A stretch of 64,000 bases of DNA from Spisula solida. Taxonomy: Eukaryota > Mollusca > Bivalvia > Venerida > Mactridae. Positions 1 through 12,300 of this stretch are shown here, piece by piece; positions within the stretch are counted from its first letter, which is position 1, and the number at the start of each line of letters is the position of its first letter. The notes beneath the pieces were generated by a model, which worked only from the letters and a program-made list of their open reading frames with translations, was not told where the DNA came from and ran no database searches. The position numbers and the translations under genes are program-made. Where the stretch lies: NCBI GenBank assembly GCA_947247005.1, contig OX365953.1, positions 2,733,001-2,797,000 on the forward strand, read 5' to 3'.

Positions 1-64
1 TCTGCAGATACGTTGCCAACTTATTGCTTTTTGTAAAATAGCCAGTTAAGGCATAATGGGACTT
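1..64 (-). repeat. End of a dispersed repeat, cut by window edge
   Basis: Reverse complement of 26641-26705 and related to 14870-14935 (shared 'gcaataactt' and 'aagtcccattatgcc'). Lies in intron 16. Confidence 0.7.
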
Positions 65-195
65 AAACCACAAAACAACAGACGTGAAGTAAAGTATTAA
101 ATGTAAAGTAAAAATCAATTCTTAAATATGGCAGAGGGCAGTCCTATGTACTAATTGCTTTAGGATTATCGTCCCGGGTGAAATACACCACATAC

Positions 196-348
196 CTTTG
201 GTAGTCATGTTGCTTCTTCCGGCAAATGTCCCCATGCGATAGAATAGCTCGTGCAGAATAATGCCAAAACTGTACACATCCCCTTCCTTGGTCCCTTTAG
301 AACTTCTGCCGGGGTCACATAAAAGTTCAGGGGATGTCCATAACAGAC
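196..348 (-). CDS. E16: kinase-homology domain, C-lobe
   Basis: Acceptor TTGCCAAG at 349-350, donor GTATGT at 195. 153 nt, phase 1 in and out. Encodes LLWTSPELL and [13 protein letters not shown], among the most conserved stretches of the domain. The following exons, with the rest of this domain and the cyclase domain, lie left of the window. Confidence 0.96.
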
Positions 349-3300
349 CTTGGCAAGAAAAAAGAAGAAGAAAACAAAAACAATTAATCACAGGTGGTAT
401 TCACAAAACATCTTGAGGGAAACTTAATTTTCCTAATATCTTAAAATTCCCTTAAGCGTATCAGCTTAACATGAAACCCCAGATTATCATTTTTGCAAAG
501 TTTAGGATCATTATGTAAAGAGATAAAATAATCACAAAGAAAACATGAGTTATTCTTCGTTTCCTGGTTTTCTACGCAGCTCAATGTTTTAACTTAAGTC
601 AAAATATTTAAGTTTTCCCTTAAGATGCTTTATGAATACCAGACCAGATCTCAAACAGCCAAGGAACTGTGTAAACAAGACGTAACTGATAAAAACAAGG
701 GTTTCATACATGTAATTCTAGTCAACACTTTTACATGTTTCACTGTACTTATAATTGAAAGTTATTTTCACGATTTAAAACCAAGACCCGATCTCACGAA
801 CCATATGAAGTAAAATTCTAAAGAAAAAAATGATCTCAGAGATTTTGCACAACATAAGAGGCTTGAACATGCACGGAAAGAACAGTAAATGGAACAAACG
901 AATTTTTGAACGTAATATTTTACTTGCTAGATTTTAATACTTTATTACCATTCTGTATTTTATCACTTTTATTACTTTTTTTTGTTACTAACAAAAAACA
1001 ACAAAACGAGACAGCTGTCACATACTGAACGAACGCATGTCTGAAAGTTGTATTTAAAGTCTTATTTTTTGTTACAAACATTACATAAGCAAATGTTGGT
1101 CAAAATAGGCTACACAAAAACACAAGCCATAAAAGAAAATGACGTCCCATCCTTTTATATTTTGATGTTTTCGGTGTAGCTTTTAAAAAGCTAGTAATCA
1201 GAAACACAAGCCATATATAAAAATATGACGTCACATACTGAACGAACGCATGTCTGAAAGTTGTCTTTAAATACTCTTTTGTTACAAACAACACATAAGA
1301 ATCAACTGTTGGGCAAAATATGCTACACAAAAAACACAATCCATACAAAAATATGACGTCACATACTTTTATATCTTTGATGTTCTTCCACGCGATCGGT
1401 GGAAATATCGTCAACGAATCTACCGATACCATAATCGGTTATCTTCAACATCCACCGATTATCAACCAGACAATTAGAACTCTTCAATCGACCATGTGAC
1501 TTGAGATCGGAATTATGTATATACAGCATACCCTACAGTAAAGGTAAAACAAGATATCCTATTTTAAAAGTTAACTATTTTATTTAATTAGTTAATCTAG
1601 CAATGTGTTCTCTATGGAACGGACTCCATTGCTCACTATATCATTGACCGGGAAGCGCTTTGCTTATGCAGTTGCAGACACCTGTTGTTTAGATACATGG
1701 TCTCAATTGCCTAGCGCTCACGGTGAAATTTCGGACAGTTCTGATTTCTTTGGTAAATTAACTATTTCAAAATTACATTGTTTTACTGTGGTTTCGTTTA
1801 ATTTCGTAAGTGCCAAATTTGTTGTTTTCCCAAACTGACAGTTCGTGGTGTACGAAAATTCGTCTTTTTTTTTTAATTTTTGAAGCCAAAATGTATGGTC
1901 CCCTGGTCAACAGTATTTAGTCATATCGATGGCTTAGACATAGAAGGTCGTATTTACAAAATAAATATTTTGAGAAAAAAGAAAAAAACTGTCTGAAAAC
2001 TACTCTTTACTTATGGAAAACAAGCTTTTGGTCAGTTAGGTCAGCATGACCACTTCCGATTTTCATGGAAATAGGCTCATAAGAAGCGCCTTGATATGCA
2101 TGAGTCTAAGTAGTACGCACAACCTTCTAAGCCAGCGATAAATGCGGAGAGTACGCAGTCACATTATCCTGACACCGGGGCACTGTTTTATCAAAGCACT
2201 TACGAAAATCTTAAAGTTACGCTCAAATTTAAATTCTTTATTATTCTTAAACAACTGCAAATTAGTGTCGAATATGGTTTGTAGGAGTTCATTAATTGAA
2301 TCATTATAAGTAATACAGCTCCATTAATCTCAATTTATAAATGTACACAAATTATAAATATTTAAAATTTGATCGTAAGTTAAAGATTTCCGTAAGTGCT
2401 TTGATAAAACAGTACCCGGGTGAATAAGCAGTTACCAGGAACCAACCACATGTATGCTGTACATCAAACAAAGGAGATATACCAGAACCTTTTTAATGAC
2501 TTTTAGTATAGACGTACCCGAAACATCTCGTACTCAATCGAGTTCAATCGTATGATGTATTCATCATGACTCCTTTTAAGGACCACATTTATATAGCCTA
2601 CATTCAGTACTTTGATTTATGACACCTCTGCTCGCTTCAAAGATATATATTTGCGTAACTCGTCTGCAATATCTGCGAAAGTGGGACGCTACTGGCTTTT
2701 TAAGACCGATTTCTATTCGTGATTTTGCAGATACTTCATATTTCAGTGTAGCAATACCACGTGACTTTTTACTACAGTTACAAGAAGAAATGTGTAAACA
2801 TTGGAAAATAAAATAGCCATAAGTATTTTATTTCCCCGTCGATTTAAATGAAATATACGCCATGCTAAGCGAAAATCGATTTCCTTTTCATGAAGTATAA
2901 AGTCTTCTTTAGCGGCTGTGTCGTTTTGTCCATTACCCTGTAAAACGCGTAGGTTCCACATGGGTAATGGAAAAATCGGTGAAGTTTAAAATGTTTAATG
3001 TTTAAAAAATTATTCTTGTAGCTGTAGCTAAAAGTCATGTAGTATTGCTACACTGTATTTGGTCTCCGGCTTTCATAAGTTTTATAATACGGACAATATG
3101 GCATGATCCTGAACGTTATGCATGACTATATTATAAGGTCCTTGCGTTGGAAATATACATTTCCGCGAGCAAATCATGCAATATATTTGTGTTTGTATAA
3201 CACCTCGAGCGTCTTCGTGATATTCTCCGCCTATGAAAACCAACAGGGTTTATAACTACATTTTATATACAATATATCAGCAACTAAATGATGCTAATAG

Positions 3301-6300
3301 AAGGTCGAGGAACAGGTCAAAATCTCTGTTATATACCGATAGCTTAAGCAGAAATCCACGTTTGTCCTAATTGTCGGATAGTTTTCTAGGTCTGTGGTGG
3401 TATTCAATATTGATCTTATCTAATTGGAGAATAAGGATAGCCAATCCTATCGCCTGTTACTGACCAAGAGCTTTTATTTGGTGTGATCTGATTGGTTGTT
3501 CGTATCCTTAAATCAAGTAAGATTAATATTGAATACCACCCCTGTTCATGTTATTTTAGCCAGGGCGATGTTTTTTTCTAGATTCTCAATTTTTAAGCCG
3601 GTGCATCTAAAGAATTTAATAGTGATATTTTGTATTAGTAATCAAGCTCCGTGTCAATGTCAGTACACTAAATGACGCGATTTGCCTAGTTCGCACTATT
3701 TTCTACCATTTTAGCATTTGAAGTATGGCGGTTAGATTACACTAAATTAACGATACATAATTTAAGACTTAAGTTGATAAAAAGGAATTCATTAAGAATC
3801 ACTCATTAAACTCAGCAAATAATAGTATAGAACGGCAAATTTGACACGATTCTCTACTTTCTACTAGTACAAATAAGTATTGGCAGCTAACAAAGAGTCT
3901 ATATTTATAATCCCGGTCGTATGTTTGCATTAGCGGGAAGTATCACGAAGAAGCTCGATGAGTAATAACACAACACAATGCTACAGGGCCAATATTGCAC
4001 AATTTGCTCTCGGAAAATTATTTATATGTTTTTATTCAAAGAAAGAACCTTGTAACATATTCGTGTATATATACATGTAGGTCAGGATCAGGTCGAATTC
4101 TCCGTGTAATAGCGTATTACGTCGTCTTAGCTGTTATAAGCAGTTATAATTGCTGAGGACTGCTCTAATTGGCAGTTTTATCTAATTAGCCAGAATCACG
4201 AAACAAACATACATAGAAACACTAATTAACTAGACACTTGGATTTAACAGTGATCGTGTAATACCTGATGATAGTCATGTAGACGTGATATGTACCGACA
4301 TTCTCAGAATCGATTAAGTAAAATGTTTAAAATATATTGCCTCATTGCCAACCGTTTTGATTTACAAATCAAAGACATAACAGCGTTCCCATCTTACAAA
4401 TGTCTAGGGAAATTTGGCTTTTTATTTTCATGTAATATTACATTGCCATTTTGGTATGATTTGACCATGTGACCTAGCTTTTGACCCCAGATGACTTAAT
4501 TAATATCAAACTTAACCTAGATTGTGTTGAGATGATCATAAGGACCAAAAGATTAAGTCGAAATTGTGACCTCTGGTGACTACACAGGGTTTTTCTATGA
4601 TCTGACCTATAATTTAAACAAATACATTGGAAAAAATATTTTCCTCCATATAACTGTACAAATACATGCTATAAAGACAGAACAATACCTAAACACTTAA
4701 AAAAATAAAAATAAAAAAATAAAAATTATGGTTCCAGTGGGGTTTGAACCGACGACCCTCAGGAAAATGTCAATTGACATTGTGACCTTGTTTTTGACCC
4801 CAGATGACCCAATATCGAACTTGGCCTAGATTTTGTTGACAGGATCGATGTGACAAAGTTTCATAAAGATTAAGTTGAAATTGTAACCTCTGGTGACTAC
4901 ACAAGGTTTTTCTATGATTGGACCTATAATTTAAACAAAATATTTTGAAAAAAATATTTTCCTCCATATAACTGTACAAATACATGCTATAAAGACAAAA
5001 CAATACCTAAACACTTAAAAAAAAATATGGTTCCAGTGGGGGTTGAACCCACGGCCCTCAGGAAAATGTCAATTGACATTGTGATTTTTATTGTTGACAT
5101 TGTGACCTTGTTTTTGATCCCAGATGACCTAAAATCGAACTTGACCTAGATTTTGTTGACATGATCATTGTGACCAAGTTTCTTTAAGATTTATAAAAAA
5201 CTGTGACCTCTAGTGACTACACAAGGTTTTTCTATAATTTGACCTAGTGACCTAGTTTTTGACCTCAGATAACCCAATATCGAACTTGACCTAGATTTTG
5301 TTGAGATGATCATTGTGACCAAGTTTCATAAAGATTAGGCCAAAATTGTGACCTCTAGAGAGGACACAACCCAATTGTTGACGGACGGACGACGGACGAA
5401 GAGTGATCACAAAAGCTCACTCTGTCACTTTGTGACAGGTGAGCTAAAAATGTCCAAAACTGGACCGCATTCTTTTATCACAGACGCTTGAATGCAGCAC
5501 ATAAAATTGAGGCTGGGCTTATCAGTTTAAAGGCATCATATTTTGACGCCATACGTGTTTGTTGATAATGTTGCAGATGAAACATTACATTTTTTGAAAA
5601 ATCAATCTGTCCATCTTAATCAATTTTCAAAATATTCACAAGGAAAGAAAAAAATTTGACCCTTAGTATGTATACAATTACCTGGCATAAATCTGTTGTC
5701 AGTGAGTATTGGAATATAGTATCTAGTTTGATGTCATCATTTTCCAGAATATCCTGTAATAAAATCATAATAATCATGAAAAATATCCAGTAATAAATTC
5801 ATAAAACTATCCTGTAATAAAATCATAAAAATATATGTAATAAATCTTAAAACTATCTTGTAATAAAATCATAAAAATATAATGTAATAAAATCATAAAC
5901 ATATCCTGTAATAAATTCACGAAAAGTATAATGTAATAAATCTTAAAACTACACGTATCTTGTAATAAAATAATAAAAAAATATAATGTAATAAATCTAA
6001 AAAAACTATCTTGTAATAAAATCATAAACATATCCTGTAATAAATTCACGAAAAGTATAATGTAATAAATCTTAAAACTACACGTATCTTGTAATAAAAT
6101 AATAAAAACATATAATGTAATAAATCTAAAAACTATCTTGTAATAAAATCATAAAAATATCATGTAATAAATCATAAAATCATAAAAATATTCTGTAATA
6201 AAATAATAAAATATTATGTAATAAAATCATAAAAATATTCTGTAATAAATGACACATTTGGTACTAGATTATACATATGTCCCATAAGCAAAAAACAATC

Positions 6301-9300
6301 GGCATTGATGATTTACACATATTTTCTCCCTATGGCTCCAGCTACTATTATTCCCGACGTTCAGAACCTGTTCCCCCTAATATTCCATTGGGAGTTCATC
6401 CCCGAGGCAGTTGGACCGACGTCGGCAACACATCGAGAGCACTATCTCTCTGCTATCCCCCCGATTCATATCGATTCCTCCCGATGTTACAAAATGCCTT
6501 ATGACTTCCCCCGAAGCTTTCATTAGTCAGTGTGGAACCTGCTCCCGATGCAAAACAACTGTGTACTGTGTTATAGAAGCACTTATGGAAATCGTAAAAT
6601 TACGTGCAAATTTAAATTCTTGATAATTCTTTAAGAACTACCAATTACGACAAATAAATATGTAATATCAATAATGAATCAGTTAAGAGACTTACAATCC
6701 CTATCGGTCTCCAGTTTGCAGTTGTCAAAAAAATTATAAAGAATTTAAATTTTAACGTAAGTTTAAGTTTTCCGTAAGTGCTTTGATAAAACGGTACCCT
6801 GGTAACTTAACTTAACTAAGATCTTCATTGAATCAACAACACTTTTATTACCTGTAAACTTCCCTTTGTACAGTACATGAATATGAGACATGGAGATGGA
6901 CTGTCGAAACATGCTCCTAGGAACGGGTTAACATTATCATGCACCATCTCTCGCATCTAAATGAAGAGAAAACACAACTTGTATCACATGTTTTGACGTC
7001 GCGGTAGCGTAATAAAACCATTATTAGTCCCCTACCGTTTTTGCCCGGATGGGACTATAGGTTTGCCCTCCGTCAGTCCGTCAAAAAATCTGGATCCTGA
7101 CATAACTGAAACAGTTTCCAAGCTAGGAATATGAAACTTGGTATGTGGATTATAGGGGACAATAAGGGGATTATGCACGTCTAAAAATATTTGATTCTGA
7201 CAAAAATTGTTGTTGCTATGGAAACAGAAACATTGAAAATGGCTTCGAACCGGTAGGGGCATTCTGTATTGCTTGCAATTCTTAATGACTTGTTTATTTT
7301 TGATATTACTACACTAGTGTAATAAAGCTTTGACGTGACGTCATTCAAAGTGAAGCCGACGTCGTCAAAGTTGCGCGTTTATTATAGTGACAATAATAGG
7401 TAGCTATATTATGTAACGACCGGAAAAGGCTAGCATGTGATAAAAAGAACATTACATTTTGTGACTTTCCACAGTGAATTTATTAAACTCGACAGAGCCT
7501 CGCATTTTATTATTTTATTCAAATCGTTTAATAAATTCAATATGAAAAGAAACTTATGTAATATCCTCTATATGATATATGTATTACTGTATATTTATTA
7601 ATATTCGAGGCGAGTTAATTTTATTTAATTTCGCGGATTAACTAGATCTCGAAATTTAATCCCATCGAATAATTGACCTCAAAATTACGTAAGAAAGGGG
7701 TTTTGCTACAATATTTTTAAAACCGAGAATTTAGGAACCCACAAATTACCATTTTGTCAATATCCGCGAAATTTAATACCCGCAAAAATTAACGATTTTG
7801 CAGTAATTAAGTGACAGTGCAGTAATGCGACTAACCTAGCCGCTTGAAACACTCATAAAACACTCACACAACGCACGAAGGAACTAACGGATATACGGCG
7901 GACGAAACCGCCGACCGACCGACCGACCGACCGACCGATCGACTGCACACACACACGCACGAACGAACGAACGCTGAGTAACACTTAATTACCGTTTTTA
8001 AGTCATGAAGGTCTGACTTTAAGGTGATATCTTGACGCTTTATATTCCTGATTGCCACAAACTGACTCTTATACTGTCCCACTGTTGTCATAAGGAACTC
8101 TCCCCTAGTTGATACTGAAGATGAAAACAAATACAGAGTCAAACCAGTTAAAAATGGGTCATGAACTGACAATCATTAAAAAGTTCTAATCTCATTAAAA
8201 TGTACGTTACATGTATGTCAAAATAACGTAACGGTTTCGAATCTTGGTGTCAAAATAAAATATTTTGAAATAAGTTAAAATTTTGTGATGCTCACAATCC
8301 CGCGAATTGAATGAAAATGACGACATAGGTTGAGATTTGCTGGAACTAGTTTCTTGCTCGGATGGATTGGTTGTGGAGAAATTACATGGTTAAAATCGTA
8401 GTGATTTCTGAGTTGGCATGTAATACGAATACTGGGGTCCCCCCAGTAAAAATAACCCATTTTGTCTTTGCAATTATAGTAGCTCGTACCGCAGTGTATC
8501 AATATCACGTGACCTTTAGTGATGTCGAACTCACGTGGCATTGCTACACTGTACCGGGTATATGTAAAAGTATACCAATTTCCATTAAAATTTAGTCGTT
8601 TAGCTGTTACGTGTATAGGAAATTTTAAGCTTTCAAGATTTTTGTTCAGTTTTCTACACATATACTAAGTCGTGAATACTCAGGCCCGTTAATATAATAT
8701 TATATGAAAATGTAAATAAGGCTTTCTCACCAAGTGTACCCGAGTCCGATACCATCTCTAATTTTGATTGGTTGAGTCTTACTGCGGATTTGTTGCTTAT
8801 CTACAATAATAGGAATTAAAGGACAATATAAAAAAACATTGATGTGAAACATCCAATAGCGCCGCTAATAAAAAAGATTGATTTTTTCAAATCAAAAGTT
8901 GTGTAATGAAGTTATGCAATATATAGAGATATTTTCAGTGCAATTTATCACAATGCTTCTAATTATGAGGGCCCATCAATAAATAAATAAATAAATATAC
9001 CACCTTTTCATGCGAACGCACGTTCAAAGGCACTTTACATTATTTTGTTGCAGCCACAAGGGCACATGTGCATCCTCTACCAGTGCAGATACAGCATGAT
9101 CTGACCAGAGGGACAGACTGAGAGAAAGTCCCTGAAGGGAGAGAGAGACATTAGATACATGCATGTCCGGCGCTGCAGAAGTGCGCCTAGCTCTTATTTC
9201 GAATAGACAGCCTGTTTCGTTAATGTGCCCGGTGTATAGCACCGATACACAACTTCCTGGCACTTCCAGATACTTTGCAGACCACACGGCCAGATATAGC

Positions 9301-12300
9301 GGGAAATATTATAAATATTTCAGAAATATCAAGTACCGATTCCAGGGATTGAACCCACGACCGCTGGATTTAGCACTGAGCTAAATCCGCTTATATCAAT
9401 AATATGGTGAACTAGTTTTATTTTTTATTGACCTCTACTGCTTTTTAAAATAACGCCGATTGCATGTCACCACGAGATATCACTCGCAATTTCTGTTTAC
9501 GACGCATCCTAACTCCTTTCGGGACTCGTTTTTGTTACGAAGCTTCCTATTTTTGAGATTTAGAAATGGCTAGAAGTAGCTAATTGTCAAATCATTTCAT
9601 AAAAGAGAAAACAAACTTTTAAAAATGAAATAAACTTAATCTACCGGATACCATAACTAGGCTAGCCAGTTGCGCTTGCACCAGTTTGACTTGCATGGTA
9701 GAAAAACCTCATGTGTTACAACTTATATATCAATGTTTAATGACATCTTAGTTTATATGTAAAATTAGTTTAGCAATAAAACACGTCGTATGATTTAATG
9801 CATTTGAGGGGGAAGTATACAAACCCGGGATCCGAATGCTGTCCTTGACTTTTGGATTTCTATTTCATCTATGTTTACTTTCCAAATACTTTGCAACAGC
9901 TCGGCGTCAAGTTTTCTTTTTCTAAGAATAAAGTATTATACATGTAAATAGAAGAGTTGCAAAAGTTCCTTATTTTAAGTGATACAATATATTCTTTTAG
10001 ACCCTTTGTACGGATTTGAAGACATGTAACGTAAATTCACAATACATGTATAAGCTTTGTACTGAAAATTGTCATGTCCATATAAAAGAAAAGGAACAAT
10101 TTAGTTGTTATATTTTATATATTTAACCCGTACATTTCTTTCAATGTGAAGTTGTTTTAAATAAATTCATTGGAAGGGATTCATAAACCACTACTTGCAT
10201 CTAAACAGATCATGAATTGTGCTGATTTTGTTGAGATTAGCTATTAGTAGACACAGATACAACTTCCGGAACGGAAGTGACTAATCACATGACATCCGGA
10301 CAGGAAGTAACCAATCACAATCGTTGAAAGACATGTGCGATAATGTTGTGATATTTATTTTATTATCATGCACAGAACTCATTAACTATCCATACATTTC
10401 CTATCATGATTATCTAATTAAATCAAACATTTCATAAGTATTAATATTCGCGGCATCTGGTGAATGTCGATTGTATTAGGTAAGATTTACCGTATGATGT
10501 ATGTAACGATACAAACTGCACACACTGGAAAAAACACTCCGAAAATTGATAATGTTATCACTAACGCATTATCTGAAAAATAAGAGAATATCAATAATCA
10601 AAAAATGGGGGGCATGCACTGGGTACAAATACAATATGCGTTTTGTTAATGATCACATTTATACATAAACCACATGCCATCATACTTTTTCAGAATATTT
10701 AACGTCATGGAAATGGCTAAAAAGTAGTACACATGCCATTTTTTTGCTAAATATGGCATGTTTTCCGAGGATTAGTGTGTATATTACAAGTAATATTGGG
10801 ATATCCGTTTGAACGATAGTGTACAGTCATTAGATATATAAAACAGATCTATAGAACGTTCATATTTTGGAGAAAAAAAGACAGGGCCAAAATGTAGTCA
10901 TTCGTGAACCTTGCCCTTTGCCGTTCTATTGTCCGGAGGCGACTTATGATCCAGGGGTGGTATTCAATTTTATTACCCCTTCGGCCTTGGGTAGCAGTAC
11001 TTTCCGAGGGTTGACATTTTTACTGTCACCCTCAAAGCTATGTTATTTATATAATGATCTTACTTGGCTTAAGGATAAGGACAACCAATCAGATCGCACG
11101 TGTCATATTAAACTCTTTGTCAGTAACAGGCAATATGATTGGCTATCCTTCTTCTCCAATTAAATAAGATCAGTATTGAATACTACCCCTGGTCGACTTA
11201 AAAGTGAGTATATACGGAAAGTGATAAAGGTTGAAGACGATGTGGCAAAACTTACCGATTACTTCTACCGGACAAAGTTCATTAAAATATCCACACACTG
11301 GTGTATCCAATGGAGGTGATCCATCAACTGTGTACCATTTAAAACCGATAGTTTGTGTGATTCTCTGCAATCATGAATTGGATGAGAGGAAAGTCGATCG
11401 AAATATATTGGAAACAAGATAGTAAGATATCAGACAGACATGGCACGCAAGACGCAGAAGTAACAGACTGAGTGTATAAATTTCTAGCTCTGCATTGCTC
11501 TCCCATCAATATTTTAAATTCACGAATTTAAGAAATCACCGAATTACATGTACCCTTTCGCCAAAATCCGCGAAACTTTATACTAGGGAAAATAAATATT
11601 TTCATAGTAACCATCCTATTGTACCCACTTCTTGTTTCGTTTCAGACAGAGCGACGATTTCTGGTAGTGCGTCCTCACCAAGAAATTGAAATATCCAAAA
11701 ATACGGAACTTTGTCACCAGTGTCACCCATGTCGACTGGTCCGGATATACCTGAATTTAAACACAACCCAATCAACGTTATAAATTGTTATAATAATAAA
11801 ATCTTTATTTTCTGATGGAAGCATGTTAAGACAAATATATGATAACAATACATATCTTACTTTCAACAAGGCCTTCAATAATAAAAACAGTACATATATT
11901 AACAACACAAAACAAGAAACGTCAATTATAACGTGTACGTTTACGTTTAAAATTGAAATAACATCAGACATACACTCATCACTCATTCATGGCTGTTTCA
12001 TGGCAGGCTGATGTTATTTTTGCCTTTATTAGACAGGCGTATGTTTCATAGAAATCGGTGACGAAATAACATGCTTTATTACAAATGCTTCCGTTTTCCA
12101 AGCGTGGCAAATGTTAACAAAGTTCTTGGATTGGATGCCTTAAGTGACGTCAGAATCACGTGGTATAACTACGCTGAAAACTATTCTACAAATAATCATT
12201 GTAACTTAACCTTGGAAAGAAAGATCCTTCGTGAAGCCCAGGAAGGCGTGACCATCCCTTAGATTTTGACTGTGCGTTTCACTGTGATTTAACCATAATC

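Noticed and set aside
5807..6049. 80-codon minus-strand frame with repeated LLQD and FMILL motifs
   Set aside because: It is the 25-bp acceptor array read through. LLQD is 'ttacaggat' of the splice-site repeat.
8275..8661. 128-codon minus-strand frame within the receptor introns
   Set aside because: Runs over the M1 mini-element, no kinase or receptor motif, and E11 and E12 already join in phase.
11671..11680. Inner donor GTGAGG in E8
   Set aside because: It leaves phase 1, which gives a stop in E9; the GTGGGT donor at 11628 keeps phase.
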